Positions 42,317 to 51,307 of a stretch of 64,000 bases of DNA are shown here, piece after piece. The DNA comes from JANXAZ01 sp964504655. Lineage in GTDB: Bacteria > Pseudomonadota > Alphaproteobacteria > Geminicoccales > Geminicoccaceae. The notes under the pieces were generated by a model. It was given only the letters and a program-made list of their open reading frames with translations. It searched no databases and was not told the DNA's origin. Each line of letters starts with the position of its first letter. Position 1 is the first letter of the stretch. Location: positions 30,760 through 94,759 of the forward strand of contig CAZDFD010000006.1 in the NCBI GenBank assembly GCA_964504655.1. The letters run 5' to 3'. The translations under genes and the position numbers were made by a program.

Positions 42317-43357
42317 ATGCTCGTGGCGTGGAAGCGGTGGCCGGTGGCGTCGGTCCTGGCGGCGTTCGGCGCCGCCCTGGTGGGGCCCTTCGGTGGCGCG
42401 GCCGTCCTGGCGGCCGACAAGCTCACCTTCGGCACCAACTGGAAGGCGCAGGCCGAGCACGGCGGCTACTATCAGGCTGTCGCCGACGGCACCTATGCCC
42501 GCTTCGGGCTCGATGTCACGATCCGGCCGGGCGGTCCGCAGGTCAACCACAGCCAGCTCCTCGCCGCCGGCCGCATCGACTTCAACATGGGCGGCAACCT
42601 GTTCGGACAGTTCAACTTCACCCAGAACAAGGTGCCGGTGGTCACGGTCGCCGCGATCTTCCAGAAGGAGCCGCAGATCCTGATGGCGCATCCCGGCACC
42701 GGCATAGCGTCGCTGGCCGACCTCAAGGGCAAGACGCTCTTCATCTCGAACGACGGCCGGCTGACCTACTGGCTCTGGCTCAAGCAGGTCTACGGCCTCG
42801 AGGATTCGCAGCTCAAGCCCTACACCTTCAACCCGGCCCCGTTCCTCGCCGACAAGAACAGCGTCCAGCAGGGCTACGTGACCTCCGAGCCCTACGCGGT
42901 GCGCAAGCAGGGCGGCTTCGATCCGGTGGTGCTGGTGATGGCGGACGCCGGCTACGACACCTATTCGACGACGATCGAGGCGTCCGCCAAGCTGGTCAAG
43001 GAACGGCCGGACCTCGTCCAGCGCTTCGTCGATGCCACGATCGAGGGCTGGTACAGCTACCTCTATGGCGACAACAAGGCCGCCAACGAACTGATCAAGA
43101 AGGACAATCCCGAGATGGACGACGGCCAGATCGCCTTCTCGATCGAGGCGATGAAGAAGTACGGCATCGTCGATTCCGGCGACAGCTTGACCCTCGGCAT
43201 CGGGGCCATGACCAAGGCGCGCTGGAAGAGCTTCTTCGACAAGGCGGTCGGATGGGGCGTCTACCCGGCGAGCCTTCCCTGGGAGGAGGGCTTCACCTCC
43301 GCGTTCGTGAACAAGGGTCATGGCCTCGATCTCAAGAAGAAGCTGACGGGCCAGTGA
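42317..43357 (+). CDS. ABC transporter substrate-binding protein, NMT1/SsuA type
   Basis: A 346 aa periplasmic receptor with a signal peptide (about 1-32, ending AVLAADK). After it, LTFGTNWKAQAEHGGYYQAV and the ligand-loop FNMGGNLFGQFNF are NMT1/THI5-like, as in receptors for pyrimidines, nitrate, sulfonates or riboflavin. The ATG at 42317 follows GGAGGAAG; an upstream ATG (42287) is less likely. It forms an operon with the ATPase (GTGA overlap) and permease, next to a creatininase-family hydrolase and a cytosine-deaminase-like enzyme, so the ligand may be a pyrimidine or related N-heterocycle (inference). Confidence 0.9.
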   Translation: MLVAWKRWPVASVLAAFGAALVGPFGGAAVLAADKLTFGTNWKAQAEHGGYYQAVADGTYARFGLDVTIRPGGPQVNHSQLLAAGRIDFNMGGNLFGQFNFTQNKVPVVTVAAIFQKEPQILMAHPGTGIASLADLKGKTLFISNDGRLTYWLWLKQVYGLEDSQLKPYTFNPAPFLADKNSVQQGYVTSEPYAVRKQGGFDPVVLVMADAGYDTYSTTIEASAKLVKERPDLVQRFVDATIEGWYSYLYGDNKAANELIKKDNPEMDDGQIAFSIEAMKKYGIVDSGDSLTLGIGAMTKARWKSFFDKAVGWGVYPASLPWEEGFTSAFVNKGHGLDLKKKLTGQ

Positions 43358-44160
43358 GCCTCGCCATCGCCGCAGGCGAGCCTGTCCTCGAGGGGACGGA
43401 CGAGCGGGCCACCGGACCGCTCGTCGGCCTCGAGCGGGTCGGCAAGACCTTCGCGAACGGCACGGTCGCCCTGGCCGGCCTCGATCTCTCGATCGGCCGG
43501 CACGAGTTCGTGAGCCTCCTCGGGCCTTCGGGGTGCGGCAAGAGCACCGCCCTTCGGCTGATCGCCGGCCTCAGCCGCCCCACCACGGGTCGGATCCTCG
43601 GCCCGGAAGGTGCCCCTCGGGGTGCCGTGGGCTTCGTGTTCCAGGAGCCCACCCTGATGCCCTGGGCCACCGTGTTCGACAATGTCTGGCTGCCGCTGCG
43701 GCTGTCCGGCCTCGGCCGGCGGCAGGCCGAGGGGCCGGTCGGCGAGGCGCTGTCGATGGTCGGCCTCGCCGACTTCGCCGGAGCCCATCCGCGCGAGCTC
43801 TCGGGCGGCATGAAGATGCGGGTGTCGATCGCCCGGGCGCTCGTCACCCGCCCGAGCCTCCTGCTCATGGACGAGCCCTTCGCCGCCCTCGACGAGATCA
43901 CGCGCCTCAAGCTCAACGACGACCTCCTGGCGCTCTGGCGGGCGCAGAGCTGGACCGTCGTGTTCGTGACCCACTCGGTCTACGAATCGGTCTATCTCTC
44001 GACCCGGATCGTGGTCATGGCGCCCCGGCCCGGGCGGGTGGTGGCCGACCTGCCGATCGAGGCCCCTTGGCCGCGCGAGGAGGCCTTCCGCACCTCGCCG
44101 GCCTACAACGCGCTCTGCCGGCGGGTCTCGGCCGAACTGCACCGGGCGATGGGGAGCTGA
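43354..44160 (+). CDS. ABC transporter ATP-binding protein (nitrate/sulfonate/pyrimidine type)
   Basis: A 268 aa ATPase: Walker A LLGPSGCGKSTALRLIAGL, Q-loop VFQEPTLMPW, signature LSGGMKMRVSIARAL, Walker B LLLMDEPFAALDE and switch His in FVTHSVYE. The signature LSGGM is characteristic of the SsuB/TauB/NrtD group. Its GTG start overlaps the receptor stop by 4 bp. It serves the receptor and permease on either side. Confidence 0.95.
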   Translation: MSLAIAAGEPVLEGTDERATGPLVGLERVGKTFANGTVALAGLDLSIGRHEFVSLLGPSGCGKSTALRLIAGLSRPTTGRILGPEGAPRGAVGFVFQEPTLMPWATVFDNVWLPLRLSGLGRRQAEGPVGEALSMVGLADFAGAHPRELSGGMKMRVSIARALVTRPSLLLMDEPFAALDEITRLKLNDDLLALWRAQSWTVVFVTHSVYESVYLSTRIVVMAPRPGRVVADLPIEAPWPREEAFRTSPAYNALCRRVSAELHRAMGS

Positions 44161-44164
44161 GACC

Positions 44165-45019
44165 GTGGCCGCGACGCTCGAACCCGCGCCCGCCAGCCTG
44201 CCGACGTCCGCCGAGACGGTGGAGGGCTCGCCGTCCGCCGAGCGGCTCGCCCGGATCCTGGCCCCGACGCTGATCGCGATCCTCGTGCTGCTCGGTTGGG
44301 AGGCGATCGTCCGGCTCAACGACATCCCGCACTACATCCTGCCCGGGCCGAGCCTCGTCGCGGACGAACTCGTCCTGGCCTGGTCGACCCTCTGGCCCTC
44401 GCTCCTGATCACCTTGAAGATCGCGGCTCTGGCCCTGGCCGCCGCCATCCTCGGCGGGGTTGGTCTCGCACTCCTCTGCTCGCTCTCCCGATGGATCGAG
44501 ATCTCGCTCTTTCCCTACGCGGTCGTCCTCCAGGTGACGCCCGTCGTTTCGATCGCACCCCTGATCCTGATCTATGTCGACAACACGCTGACCGCGGTCG
44601 TTCTGTGCGCCTGGATCGTGGCCTTCTTCCCGATCCTGTCGAACACGATGCTGGGACTGGCCTCGGCCGACCACAACCTGCGCGATCTCTTCGAGCTCTA
44701 CGGCGCCTCGCGCTGGCAGCAGCTCCGCCACCTGCGGCTGCCCACGGCACTCCCCTACTTCCTGGGCGGGCTGCGGATCGCGGGCGGCCTCTCGCTCATC
44801 GGCGCGGTCGTGGCCGAGTACGTGGCCGGCACCGCCGGCACCGGCACCGGCCTCGCCTTCCGCGTGCTCGAGGCGCAGTATCGGCTCAACATCCCGCGCA
44901 TGTTCGCGGGTCTGCTGCTGCTGGCGCTGACCGGCGTGGCGATCTACCTCGTTTTCGGCGCACTCTCCTGGCTCTTGCTGCACCGCTGGCACGAGAGCGC
45001 GCTGCAGCGCGAGCGCTGA
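44165..45019 (+). CDS. ABC transporter permease (SsuC/TauC/ThiX type)
   Basis: A 284 aa permease with about six hydrophobic helices. The EAA-type loop is visible around LFELYGASRWQQLRHLRLP, and the N-terminus WEAIVRLNDIPHYILPGPS matches the SsuC family. GTG start, 4 bp after the ATPase stop. It completes a receptor-ATPase-permease importer. It converges on the creatininase-family gene with a 3 bp gap. Confidence 0.93.
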   Translation: MAATLEPAPASLPTSAETVEGSPSAERLARILAPTLIAILVLLGWEAIVRLNDIPHYILPGPSLVADELVLAWSTLWPSLLITLKIAALALAAAILGGVGLALLCSLSRWIEISLFPYAVVLQVTPVVSIAPLILIYVDNTLTAVVLCAWIVAFFPILSNTMLGLASADHNLRDLFELYGASRWQQLRHLRLPTALPYFLGGLRIAGGLSLIGAVVAEYVAGTAGTGTGLAFRVLEAQYRLNIPRMFAGLLLLALTGVAIYLVFGALSWLLLHRWHESALQRER

Positions 45020-45022
45020 GAC

Positions 45023-45838
45023 CTAGTCGGCGCCGAGGGGTCCGCAAGCGAGGCTCGCGAGCGGCAGCGCCTGCAGCTCGCGCACGAGCGCCAAGAGCCG
45101 CCCGGCCACGTGGTCGAGGGTGCGGCGGCCCATCTCGGCGGTGGCGAGGCCGGCGTCGCCGGCGGCACCCGCGGGATGCAGGTCCTGCGCCATCCAGCCG
45201 AAGCCCGCGGCGCCGAGCGAGCTCAGGATGGGTGCCGCCGCGGCGCGGTGGCGGGTCGCCGGGGCGAAGTCGGCGAGCCGGTCAGGGCGCACCAGATCGG
45301 GTCGGATCGCCAGCACGAGCGCGGTCTCGAGCGCCCCGCCATGGATCCCGAAGCGCAGCTCCTCCTCGGGCAGGAGGTCCGGCGGCAGGCCGAGCTGTGG
45401 CCAGAGCACCGGCACGACCAGCATCCGATGGCGGATCCGCAGCTCCCGGGCGACGATCTGGCCGGTCGCGATCTGCCCTCCGTGGCCGTTCAGGATCAAC
45501 AGCTTCCGGACACCGGCCCGGGCCAGCGAGGCGCCGATCTCGCACCAGGCCGCGGCCAGGGTCGCAGCCGAGAGCGTGAGGGTGCCGGGGAACGCCAGGT
45601 GCTCGTCCGACTTGCCGACCGCGAGCGTCGGCAGGACCAGGAGTGGGAGGCCCGGCTCGGCGCGAGCGAGCGCCGTCCTGGCCAGCTCCTCGACGATGAG
45701 CGCATCGACGCCGAGCGGCAGGTGAGGGCCGTGCTGCTCGATCGCGCCGACCGGCAGGAGTACCACGGTCGCCTCGGGATCGAGCCCGACCAGATCCGGC
45801 CAGGCGAGCTCGTGCCAGAGCCCGGGTAGCCGTGCCAT
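45023..45838 (-). CDS. Creatininase-family amidohydrolase
   Basis: A 271 aa metal-dependent hydrolase. The N-terminus VVLLPVGAIEQHGPHLPLGV has the Glu and His metal ligands; LILNGHGGQ and GIHGGALETALVL hold the other family residues. The family includes creatininase, the FAPy deformylase ArfB and MftE, which act on cyclic amides or formamides. The ATG at 45838 follows GGAGG and is chosen over the longer ORF start. It lies between the ABC importer and the divergent deaminase, separated from the latter by 71 bp. Confidence 0.9.
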   Translation of the reverse strand: MARLPGLWHELAWPDLVGLDPEATVVLLPVGAIEQHGPHLPLGVDALIVEELARTALARAEPGLPLLVLPTLAVGKSDEHLAFPGTLTLSAATLAAAWCEIGASLARAGVRKLLILNGHGGQIATGQIVARELRIRHRMLVVPVLWPQLGLPPDLLPEEELRFGIHGGALETALVLAIRPDLVRPDRLADFAPATRHRAAAAPILSSLGAAGFGWMAQDLHPAGAAGDAGLATAEMGRRTLDHVAGRLLALVRELQALPLASLACGPLGAD

Positions 45839-45909
45839 CGATGCCTCCTTGTCGCCGCCCACCGACCCTGTTTACCAGCCCACGGCCGCAGCGTCGCCCG
45901 GAGAGCCCG

Positions 45910-47214
45910 ATGCCCGTCCCCCTCCTCGACCTGCCGCCCGCGGGCGGCGTGCTCGGACAGGCGACCGTCCCGGCCTGCCTCGTAGCCGCGGCGCCGGGCG
46001 CGGCAGCGCCCGATCCCGACGGGCTGACGGCGCTCGACCTCGAGCTGCACCAGGGGCGGATCGCCCGGATCGCGCCGGCCGGCAGCCTCGTGCCCACCGT
46101 CGACCTCGCCCGGCGGATGGTCTGGCCCTGCCCCGTGGACGTGCACACGCATCTCGACAAGGGCCACATCTGGCCGCGCGCCGCCAACCCCGACGGCACC
46201 TTCATGGGCGCGCTCGGGGCCGTCGAGGCCGACCGGGTGGCCCGCTGGACGGCCGCCGACGTGGCCGCGCGGATGGAGTTCGGCCTGCGCTGCGCCTTCG
46301 CGCACGGCACCTGCGCGATCCGCACGCATCTGGACAGCATCCCGCCCCAGGCCGCGATCTCCTGGCCGGTCTTCGCTCGTGCGCGCGAGCGCTGGCGCGG
46401 ACGGATCGAGCTGCAGGCCGTCTCGCTCGCCATGCTGGAGCACTATCGCGGGCCCGAGGGCCGAGATCTGGCCGACCTGGTCGCCGCGCACGGCGGGATC
46501 CTCGGGCTCGTGCCGCTGATGCAGCCCGGCCTCGAGGGCGATCTCGACCGCTTCTTCGCGCTCGCCGTCGAGCGCGGCCTGGAGATCGACTGCCACGTCG
46601 ACGAGAGCCTCGATCCCGGCGCCCGCACCCTGGCCGAGCTCGCCCGGGCGGCGATCCGCAACGGGTACCGCGGCCGGATCCTCGCCGGCCATTGCTGCTC
46701 GCTGTCGACCCAGGAGCCAGCCGAGGTGGCGCGCACCATCGACCTGCTGCTCGAGGCCGGGATCGCGGTCGTCGCCCTGCCGATGTGCAACCTCTATCTC
46801 CAGGACCGGGCCACCGGCCGGACCCCGCGCCGGCGCGGCGTGACGCTCCTGCACGAGCTGGCCGGAGCCGGCGTCCCGGTCATGCTCGCCTCCGACAATT
46901 GCCGCGACCCGTTCTACGCCTACGGCGACCACGACCTCTTCGAGGTCTTCCGTGAAGGCGTGCGCATCGCCCATCTCGACCACCCGATCGGGCAGTGGCC
47001 GCGGGCGGTCACCGGCGCACCCGCCGCGCAGATGGGCCTCGCCGAGGCCGGGCGCCTCGCCCCGGGCGGGCCGGCCGACCTCGTGATCTTCGAGGGCCGA
47101 CGGTGGAGCGAGGTGCTGAGCCGGCCCGAGGCCCGGCGCGTGGTGCTGCGCGCCGGCCGGCCGATCGACCGCACCCTGCCCGACTACACCGAGCTCGACG
47201 GGCTCGCAGGCTGA
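45910..47214 (+). CDS. Cytosine-deaminase-like amidohydrolase
   Basis: A 434 aa amidohydrolase-fold enzyme. Metal ligands are visible: VDVHTHLDKGHIWP (HxH), IDCHVDESLD, LAGHCCSLS and the catalytic Asp in MLASDNCRDPFYAYGDHD. The HTHLDKG and SDNxxDPF patterns match the cytosine deaminase branch, which acts on pyrimidines and other N-heterocycles. The ATG at 45910 (MPVPLLDLPP) is preferred to the upstream start at 45832. With the importer and creatininase-family neighbour it suggests uptake, ring opening and deamination of one heterocycle, in unknown order. Confidence 0.87.
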   Translation: MPVPLLDLPPAGGVLGQATVPACLVAAAPGAAAPDPDGLTALDLELHQGRIARIAPAGSLVPTVDLARRMVWPCPVDVHTHLDKGHIWPRAANPDGTFMGALGAVEADRVARWTAADVAARMEFGLRCAFAHGTCAIRTHLDSIPPQAAISWPVFARARERWRGRIELQAVSLAMLEHYRGPEGRDLADLVAAHGGILGLVPLMQPGLEGDLDRFFALAVERGLEIDCHVDESLDPGARTLAELARAAIRNGYRGRILAGHCCSLSTQEPAEVARTIDLLLEAGIAVVALPMCNLYLQDRATGRTPRRRGVTLLHELAGAGVPVMLASDNCRDPFYAYGDHDLFEVFREGVRIAHLDHPIGQWPRAVTGAPAAQMGLAEAGRLAPGGPADLVIFEGRRWSEVLSRPEARRVVLRAGRPIDRTLPDYTELDGLAG

Positions 47215-47230
47215 GCCACGCCCCGCCGCC

Positions 47231-47464
47231 CTCGGGACTCGTGTGCCTCGATCGCCGGCACGCCTCGCGTCGCCGCTCGGGGACGGCTCGGGAGTCGCGT
47301 GCACCGGACCGGGCGCTGCCCATGTGGCGACGCTCGCCGACCGGCTCGGGTCCCGCGTGCCGCGGACACGCCGACCCGCGGCGATCGCGGTCGGCCTGCC
47401 TCGGGAGTCGCGTGCCGCGGGCCCGGACCGGCGGCGGGCCGGCGTGCGCTCGGGAGTCGCGTGC
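47231..47464 (-). repeat. Repeat array B: five spaced 16-bp repeats
   Basis: Core on the plus strand CTCGGGAGTCGCGTGC, copies at 47231, 47287, 47345, 47400 and 47449 (steps 56, 58, 55, 49). Copies 2, 4 and 5 are identical; copy 1 (CTCGGGACTCGTGTGC) and copy 3 (CTCGGGTCCCGCGTGC) each have a few changes. The intervals (40, 42, 39, 33 bp) are not alike. The array fills most of the 430 bp gap between the deaminase stop and the sugar isomerase. Read on the minus strand the core GCACGCGACTCCCGAG matches array A's core at 12 of 16 bases. Confidence 0.88.
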
Positions 47465-47644
47465 CGTGGCGTGTCGGGCATCCGCCTCGCGGCCTTCGAG
47501 ATGGCCCCCGTGCTGATCATGTAAGAACAGTATCCTACGCCGCCGACCGATGCAAGCCCGCCCCCGTCGATCGGCCGGCGACGCGGCCGGGATCGGGTGC
47601 TATGTGCCGGCAGCGACGGAGCTGGCCCGAGCCAGGGAGGTCAG

Positions 47645-48709
47645 ATGCGCACGATCCGCGGGCCGGGGATCTTCCTCGCCCAGTTCATCGGGCCGGAACC
47701 GCCGTTCGACACGCTCGACGGGCTCGCGGGCTTCGCCGCCGGGCACGGCTACGTGGGCGTTCAGGTGCCGACCTTCCAGCCGGCGATCCTGGACGTGGTG
47801 GCAGTGGCCGAGAGTGCGGCGCGCGCCGACGAGCTGCGCGGCCCGCTCGCCGAGCGCGGGCTCGCGATCACCGAGCTCTCGATGCATCGGCACGGCCACC
47901 TCGTGGCCGTCCACCCGGCCTATGACGAGGTGGTCGACCTGTTCGCCCCGCCGACCCTGCGCGGCCGGCCGCGGGCCCGCCAGGAGTGGGCCGTGTCGAT
48001 GGTCGGCGCGGCCATCCGCGCCTCGGCCCGGCTCGGGCTCGAGCGCCTCGTCGGCTTCTGCGGCTCGCTGCTTTGGCCCTACGCCTATCCCTACCCGCCG
48101 CGGCCGGCCGGTCTCGTCGAGGAGGCCTATGGCGAGATGGCCCGGCGCTGGCGGCCGCTCCTGGATCTGGCCGACGCGCACGGCGTCGATCTCTGCTTCG
48201 AGATCCACCCGGGCCAGGAGATCCACGACGGCGCCAGCTTCGAGCGCTTCCTCGACGCGGTGGGCGGGCACCCGCGCTGCAACCTGCTCTACGATCCCTC
48301 GCACCTCGTGCTGCAGCACATCGACCCGCTCGGCTTCATCGACCTCTACCACGCCCGCATCAAGGCGATGCACGTCAAGGACGCCGAGCTCGCGGCGAGC
48401 CCGCGGACGGGGGTGTGGGGCGGGTATCTGCCCTGGCTCGAGCGGGCCGGCCGGTTCCGCACGCCGGGGCACGGCCAGATCGACTTCAAGGGCATCTTCG
48501 CCCGCCTCGCGGCCCACGACTTCCCGGGCTGGGCCGTGCTCGAGTGGGAGTGTTGCATCGAATCGCCCGAAGCCGGCGCGCGCAAGGGCGCCGAGTTCAT
48601 CAGGGCGCACATCCTCGAGGTGCAGCGGCGTGCCTTCGACGCCGGCATGACGGCCGGCCCCGACGTGGCGCGCAACCGCCGCCTGCTCGGCCTGGGCGAC
48701 GCGCCGTGA
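47645..48709 (+). CDS. Sugar phosphate isomerase/epimerase-like TIM-barrel protein
   Basis: A 354 aa protein of the xylose-isomerase-like TIM-barrel family. Metal-site regions are seen in LCFEIHPGQEIHDG, LYDPSHLVLQHIDP, KAMHVKDAEL and the late AVLEWECCIESPE. Such enzymes isomerise or epimerise sugars, ketoses or inositol derivatives. The ATG at 47645 follows a GGGAGG site. Its GTGA overlap with the following Gfo/Idh/MocA gene indicates a coupled polyol or inositol-like catabolic pair; the substrate is unknown. Confidence 0.9.
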   Translation: MRTIRGPGIFLAQFIGPEPPFDTLDGLAGFAAGHGYVGVQVPTFQPAILDVVAVAESAARADELRGPLAERGLAITELSMHRHGHLVAVHPAYDEVVDLFAPPTLRGRPRARQEWAVSMVGAAIRASARLGLERLVGFCGSLLWPYAYPYPPRPAGLVEEAYGEMARRWRPLLDLADAHGVDLCFEIHPGQEIHDGASFERFLDAVGGHPRCNLLYDPSHLVLQHIDPLGFIDLYHARIKAMHVKDAELAASPRTGVWGGYLPWLERAGRFRTPGHGQIDFKGIFARLAAHDFPGWAVLEWECCIESPEAGARKGAEFIRAHILEVQRRAFDAGMTAGPDVARNRRLLGLGDAP

Positions 48710-49890
48710 GCGGCAATCCGGTGATCGCCACGCTCGGCCGCCGGGTGCGGCTCGGTGTGGTGGGCGGTGGCGGGATCGCGCTGATCGGCCCGGTGCATCG
48801 CGCCGCCGCGCGGCTGGACGATCTGGTCGAGATCACCGCAGGCGTGCTCTCCTCCGATCCCGAGCGCTCGCTCGCCCAGGCCCGCGCGCTCGGCCTCGCC
48901 CGCCCCTATCCCGACCTGGAGGCGCTGGTCGAAGGCGAGCGCGGGCGGCCGGACGGCATCGACGCCCTGGCGATCTGCACCCCCAACGACAGCCACGTCC
49001 CGATCGCGCTCAGGGCGCTCGGCGCCGGGCTGCACGTCATCTGCGACAAGCCTTTGTCCAATGATCTTGCGAGCGCACGCGAACTCGTCCGGGCGGTGCG
49101 TCGGGCGGGCCGGGTGTTCGTGCTGACGCACAACTACTCGGGCTATCCGATGATCCGCCAAGCGCGCGGCATGGTCGCCGACGGCCTCCTCGGCCCGGTC
49201 CATTTGGCCACCGTGAGCTACCTGCAGGGCAGCCTCGCGACCCGCGTCGAGGACAGGCCCGAGGCGATGCCGCCGCGGCTCGTCTGGCGGCTCGATCCGG
49301 CCCGTGGCGGGTCGAGCCACGCGCTGCTCGACATCGGCACGCACGCCCATCAGCTCGTGACCTACGTGACCGGCCGCGACGTCCGGGCGGTGATGGCGGA
49401 GGTCGGCGCGCTCGTGCCCGGGCGCACGGCGCACGACACCGGCCTCGTGCTGCTCCGCCTCGAGGGCGGCGCGCGCGGCGTGCTCGTCGCGAGCAAGGCC
49501 GCGGCCGGCGCCGACAACGCGCTCGCCCTCGAGGTCTACGGACCCGAGGGTGGGCTCGTCTGGGAGCAGGCCGACCAGAACCGGCTGCGTCACCTGCGGA
49601 CCGGTGAGCCCGCCCGGCTGCTGTCCCGCGGCCTGCCCGGCAACCACGCCCTCGCCCGCCGGGCGACCCGGATTCCCTCGGGCCATCCCGAGGGCTTCCA
49701 CGAGGCCTTCGCCAACCTCTACGCCGACTTCGCCGAGCAGGTGGCGGCGGCACTCGCCGGCCGGGCGCCCGACCCGCTCGCCTGCCACCTGCCGACAGCC
49801 GAGGACGGCGCCAAGGGCTTGGCCTTCGTCGAGGCCTGCCTCGAGAGCGCCGCCTCGGGTGGCTGGGCCGAGCTGGCGGCGATCGGCTGA
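48706..49890 (+). CDS. Gfo/Idh/MocA-family oxidoreductase
   Basis: A 394 aa NAD(P)-dependent dehydrogenase. Rossmann start LGVVGGGGIALIGPVHRAA, then AICTPNDSHVPIALRALGAG, the catalytic Lys motif HVICDKPLSND, and the substrate-side RLDPARGGSSHALLDIGTHA with the conserved Asp/His pair. The family oxidises sugars and inositols, often with a TIM-barrel isomerase partner, as here. GTG start at 48706 overlaps the isomerase stop by 4 bp. Convergent with the P-loop protein. Confidence 0.93.
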   Translation: MSGNPVIATLGRRVRLGVVGGGGIALIGPVHRAAARLDDLVEITAGVLSSDPERSLAQARALGLARPYPDLEALVEGERGRPDGIDALAICTPNDSHVPIALRALGAGLHVICDKPLSNDLASARELVRAVRRAGRVFVLTHNYSGYPMIRQARGMVADGLLGPVHLATVSYLQGSLATRVEDRPEAMPPRLVWRLDPARGGSSHALLDIGTHAHQLVTYVTGRDVRAVMAEVGALVPGRTAHDTGLVLLRLEGGARGVLVASKAAAGADNALALEVYGPEGGLVWEQADQNRLRHLRTGEPARLLSRGLPGNHALARRATRIPSGHPEGFHEAFANLYADFAEQVAAALAGRAPDPLACHLPTAEDGAKGLAFVEACLESAASGGWAELAAIG

Positions 49891-49926
49891 GCGGCGGATC
49901 GGGCGGCGGTCGGACGGGGTTCGCCG

Positions 49927-51285
49927 CTAGCCCGGCCGCGGCGCGGTGATCGGTAGCCGCTCGAGACGGGCCTCGACCCGCTCGGCGAGGCCGGGGGCGT
50001 CGAGGTCCCGGTAGGAGGTCAGCACCCGCACGCAGGGGATCGCGAGGCCGAGCAGGCGGGCGGCGTCGATCGGGGTCGCCACGACCACGAGATCGGGTGC
50101 CGCGGCCGCGATCGTGGCGGCGAGCGCCGCACGCTCGGCGGCGGCGTAGCCGACCGCGGGCAGCACCGGCCCGAGCTGCGGGTGGTCCTGCCACAGCCGA
50201 TCGAGCGGCGGTGCCGCATGGGGCCGCGGGTCGACGATCAGGGCTCCCGCCGCGCGGGCGAAGGCGTGGCCGGCGCCGTGGGGCAGACCGCCATGGGTCA
50301 GCGTCGGGCCGTCCTCGAGGACCAGGACGCGACGGCCGACGACATCCCCGACGGCACGGTCGGCCTCGAGCGCCGAGGCGGCACGCAGCAGAGCGGCCCG
50401 CGGGTTGAGTGCCCGAGCCTCGGCGAGCACGGCCTCGACCTGCGGCTCGGGTGCCGCGTCGGCCTTGGCGACGACCAGGAGATCGGCCATCCGGGCGCAG
50501 CTCTCGCCGGGGTGGAAGGCGCCCGCCTGGCCCGGCCGGAGCGCGTCGAGCAGGCACACCGTCACGTCCGGGCGGAGGAACGGGAAGTCGTTGTTGCCCC
50601 CGTCCCACAGCAGAAGGTCCGCCTCGGCCTCGGCCGCCGCCAGTACGGCCGCATAGTCCACCCCGGCGAACACGGTGAGGCCGGCCTCGAGATGCGCTTC
50701 GTACTCCTCGCGCTCCTCGATCGTGCAGCCCGCCCGGTCGAGATCGGCGGGGGAGGCGAAGCGCTGCACCCGCATCGCCTCGAGGTCGCCATAGGCCATG
50801 GGGTGGCGGATCACGGCCACCCGCCGGTCCGGGCGGGCGAGCGCCCGGGCCAGATGGCGCGTGGTCTGCGACTTGCCGCAGCCGGTGCGGACCGCGGTCA
50901 CCGCCACGACCGGGCGACGGGCGGCGAGCATGGTGGCGCGCGGGCCGTGCAGCACGAAGTCGGCGCCGAGCGCCAGCGCGCGCGAGGCGGCGTGCATCAC
51001 CTCGAGGTGCGCGACGTCGCTGTAGGCGAACACCACCCGGTCGACCCCGCGTCGGGCGGCCAGAGCCTCGAGCTCCACCTCCGCGAGGATGGGGATCCCC
51101 AGCGGGTAGAGGGGCCCGGCCAGATCGGGGGGATAGCGCCGCCCGGCCAGGCCCGGGATCTGCGCCGTGGTGAACGCCACGACCTCGCTTGCCGGGTCGT
51201 CGCGGAACATCATGTTGAAGACGTGGAAATCGCGCCCTCCGGCGCCGAGGATCACCGTCGTGACGCGGCCCGTGTGCATGCCCAC
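49927..51285 (-). CDS. Cyclic 2,3-diphosphoglycerate synthetase-like P-loop protein
   Basis: A 452 aa protein. The N-terminus VTTVILGAGGRDFHVFNMMF resembles the Rossmann-like half of this family, followed by a second domain with a P-loop VRTGCGKSQTTRHLARAL (Walker A) and DLLLWDGGNNDFPF (Walker B-like). Homologues in bacteria are annotated as cyclic 2,3-diphosphoglycerate synthetase or 'GTPase', but the true product in bacteria is not settled. It is divergent from a small membrane protein by 22 bp. Next to it is a sulfur transporter gene. Confidence 0.8.
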   Translation of the reverse strand: MGMHTGRVTTVILGAGGRDFHVFNMMFRDDPASEVVAFTTAQIPGLAGRRYPPDLAGPLYPLGIPILAEVELEALAARRGVDRVVFAYSDVAHLEVMHAASRALALGADFVLHGPRATMLAARRPVVAVTAVRTGCGKSQTTRHLARALARPDRRVAVIRHPMAYGDLEAMRVQRFASPADLDRAGCTIEEREEYEAHLEAGLTVFAGVDYAAVLAAAEAEADLLLWDGGNNDFPFLRPDVTVCLLDALRPGQAGAFHPGESCARMADLLVVAKADAAPEPQVEAVLAEARALNPRAALLRAASALEADRAVGDVVGRRVLVLEDGPTLTHGGLPHGAGHAFARAAGALIVDPRPHAAPPLDRLWQDHPQLGPVLPAVGYAAAERAALAATIAAAAPDLVVVATPIDAARLLGLAIPCVRVLTSYRDLDAPGLAERVEARLERLPITAPRPG

Positions 51286-51307
51286 CTCGCCAGCCCGAGC
51301 CTAGCCC

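Noticed and set aside
47231..47464. Short peptide-coding repeat genes in the arrays
   Set aside because: The spacing (49-58 bp here, 45-47 bp in array A) shifts the reading frame between copies and no consistent start or ribosome site is seen.
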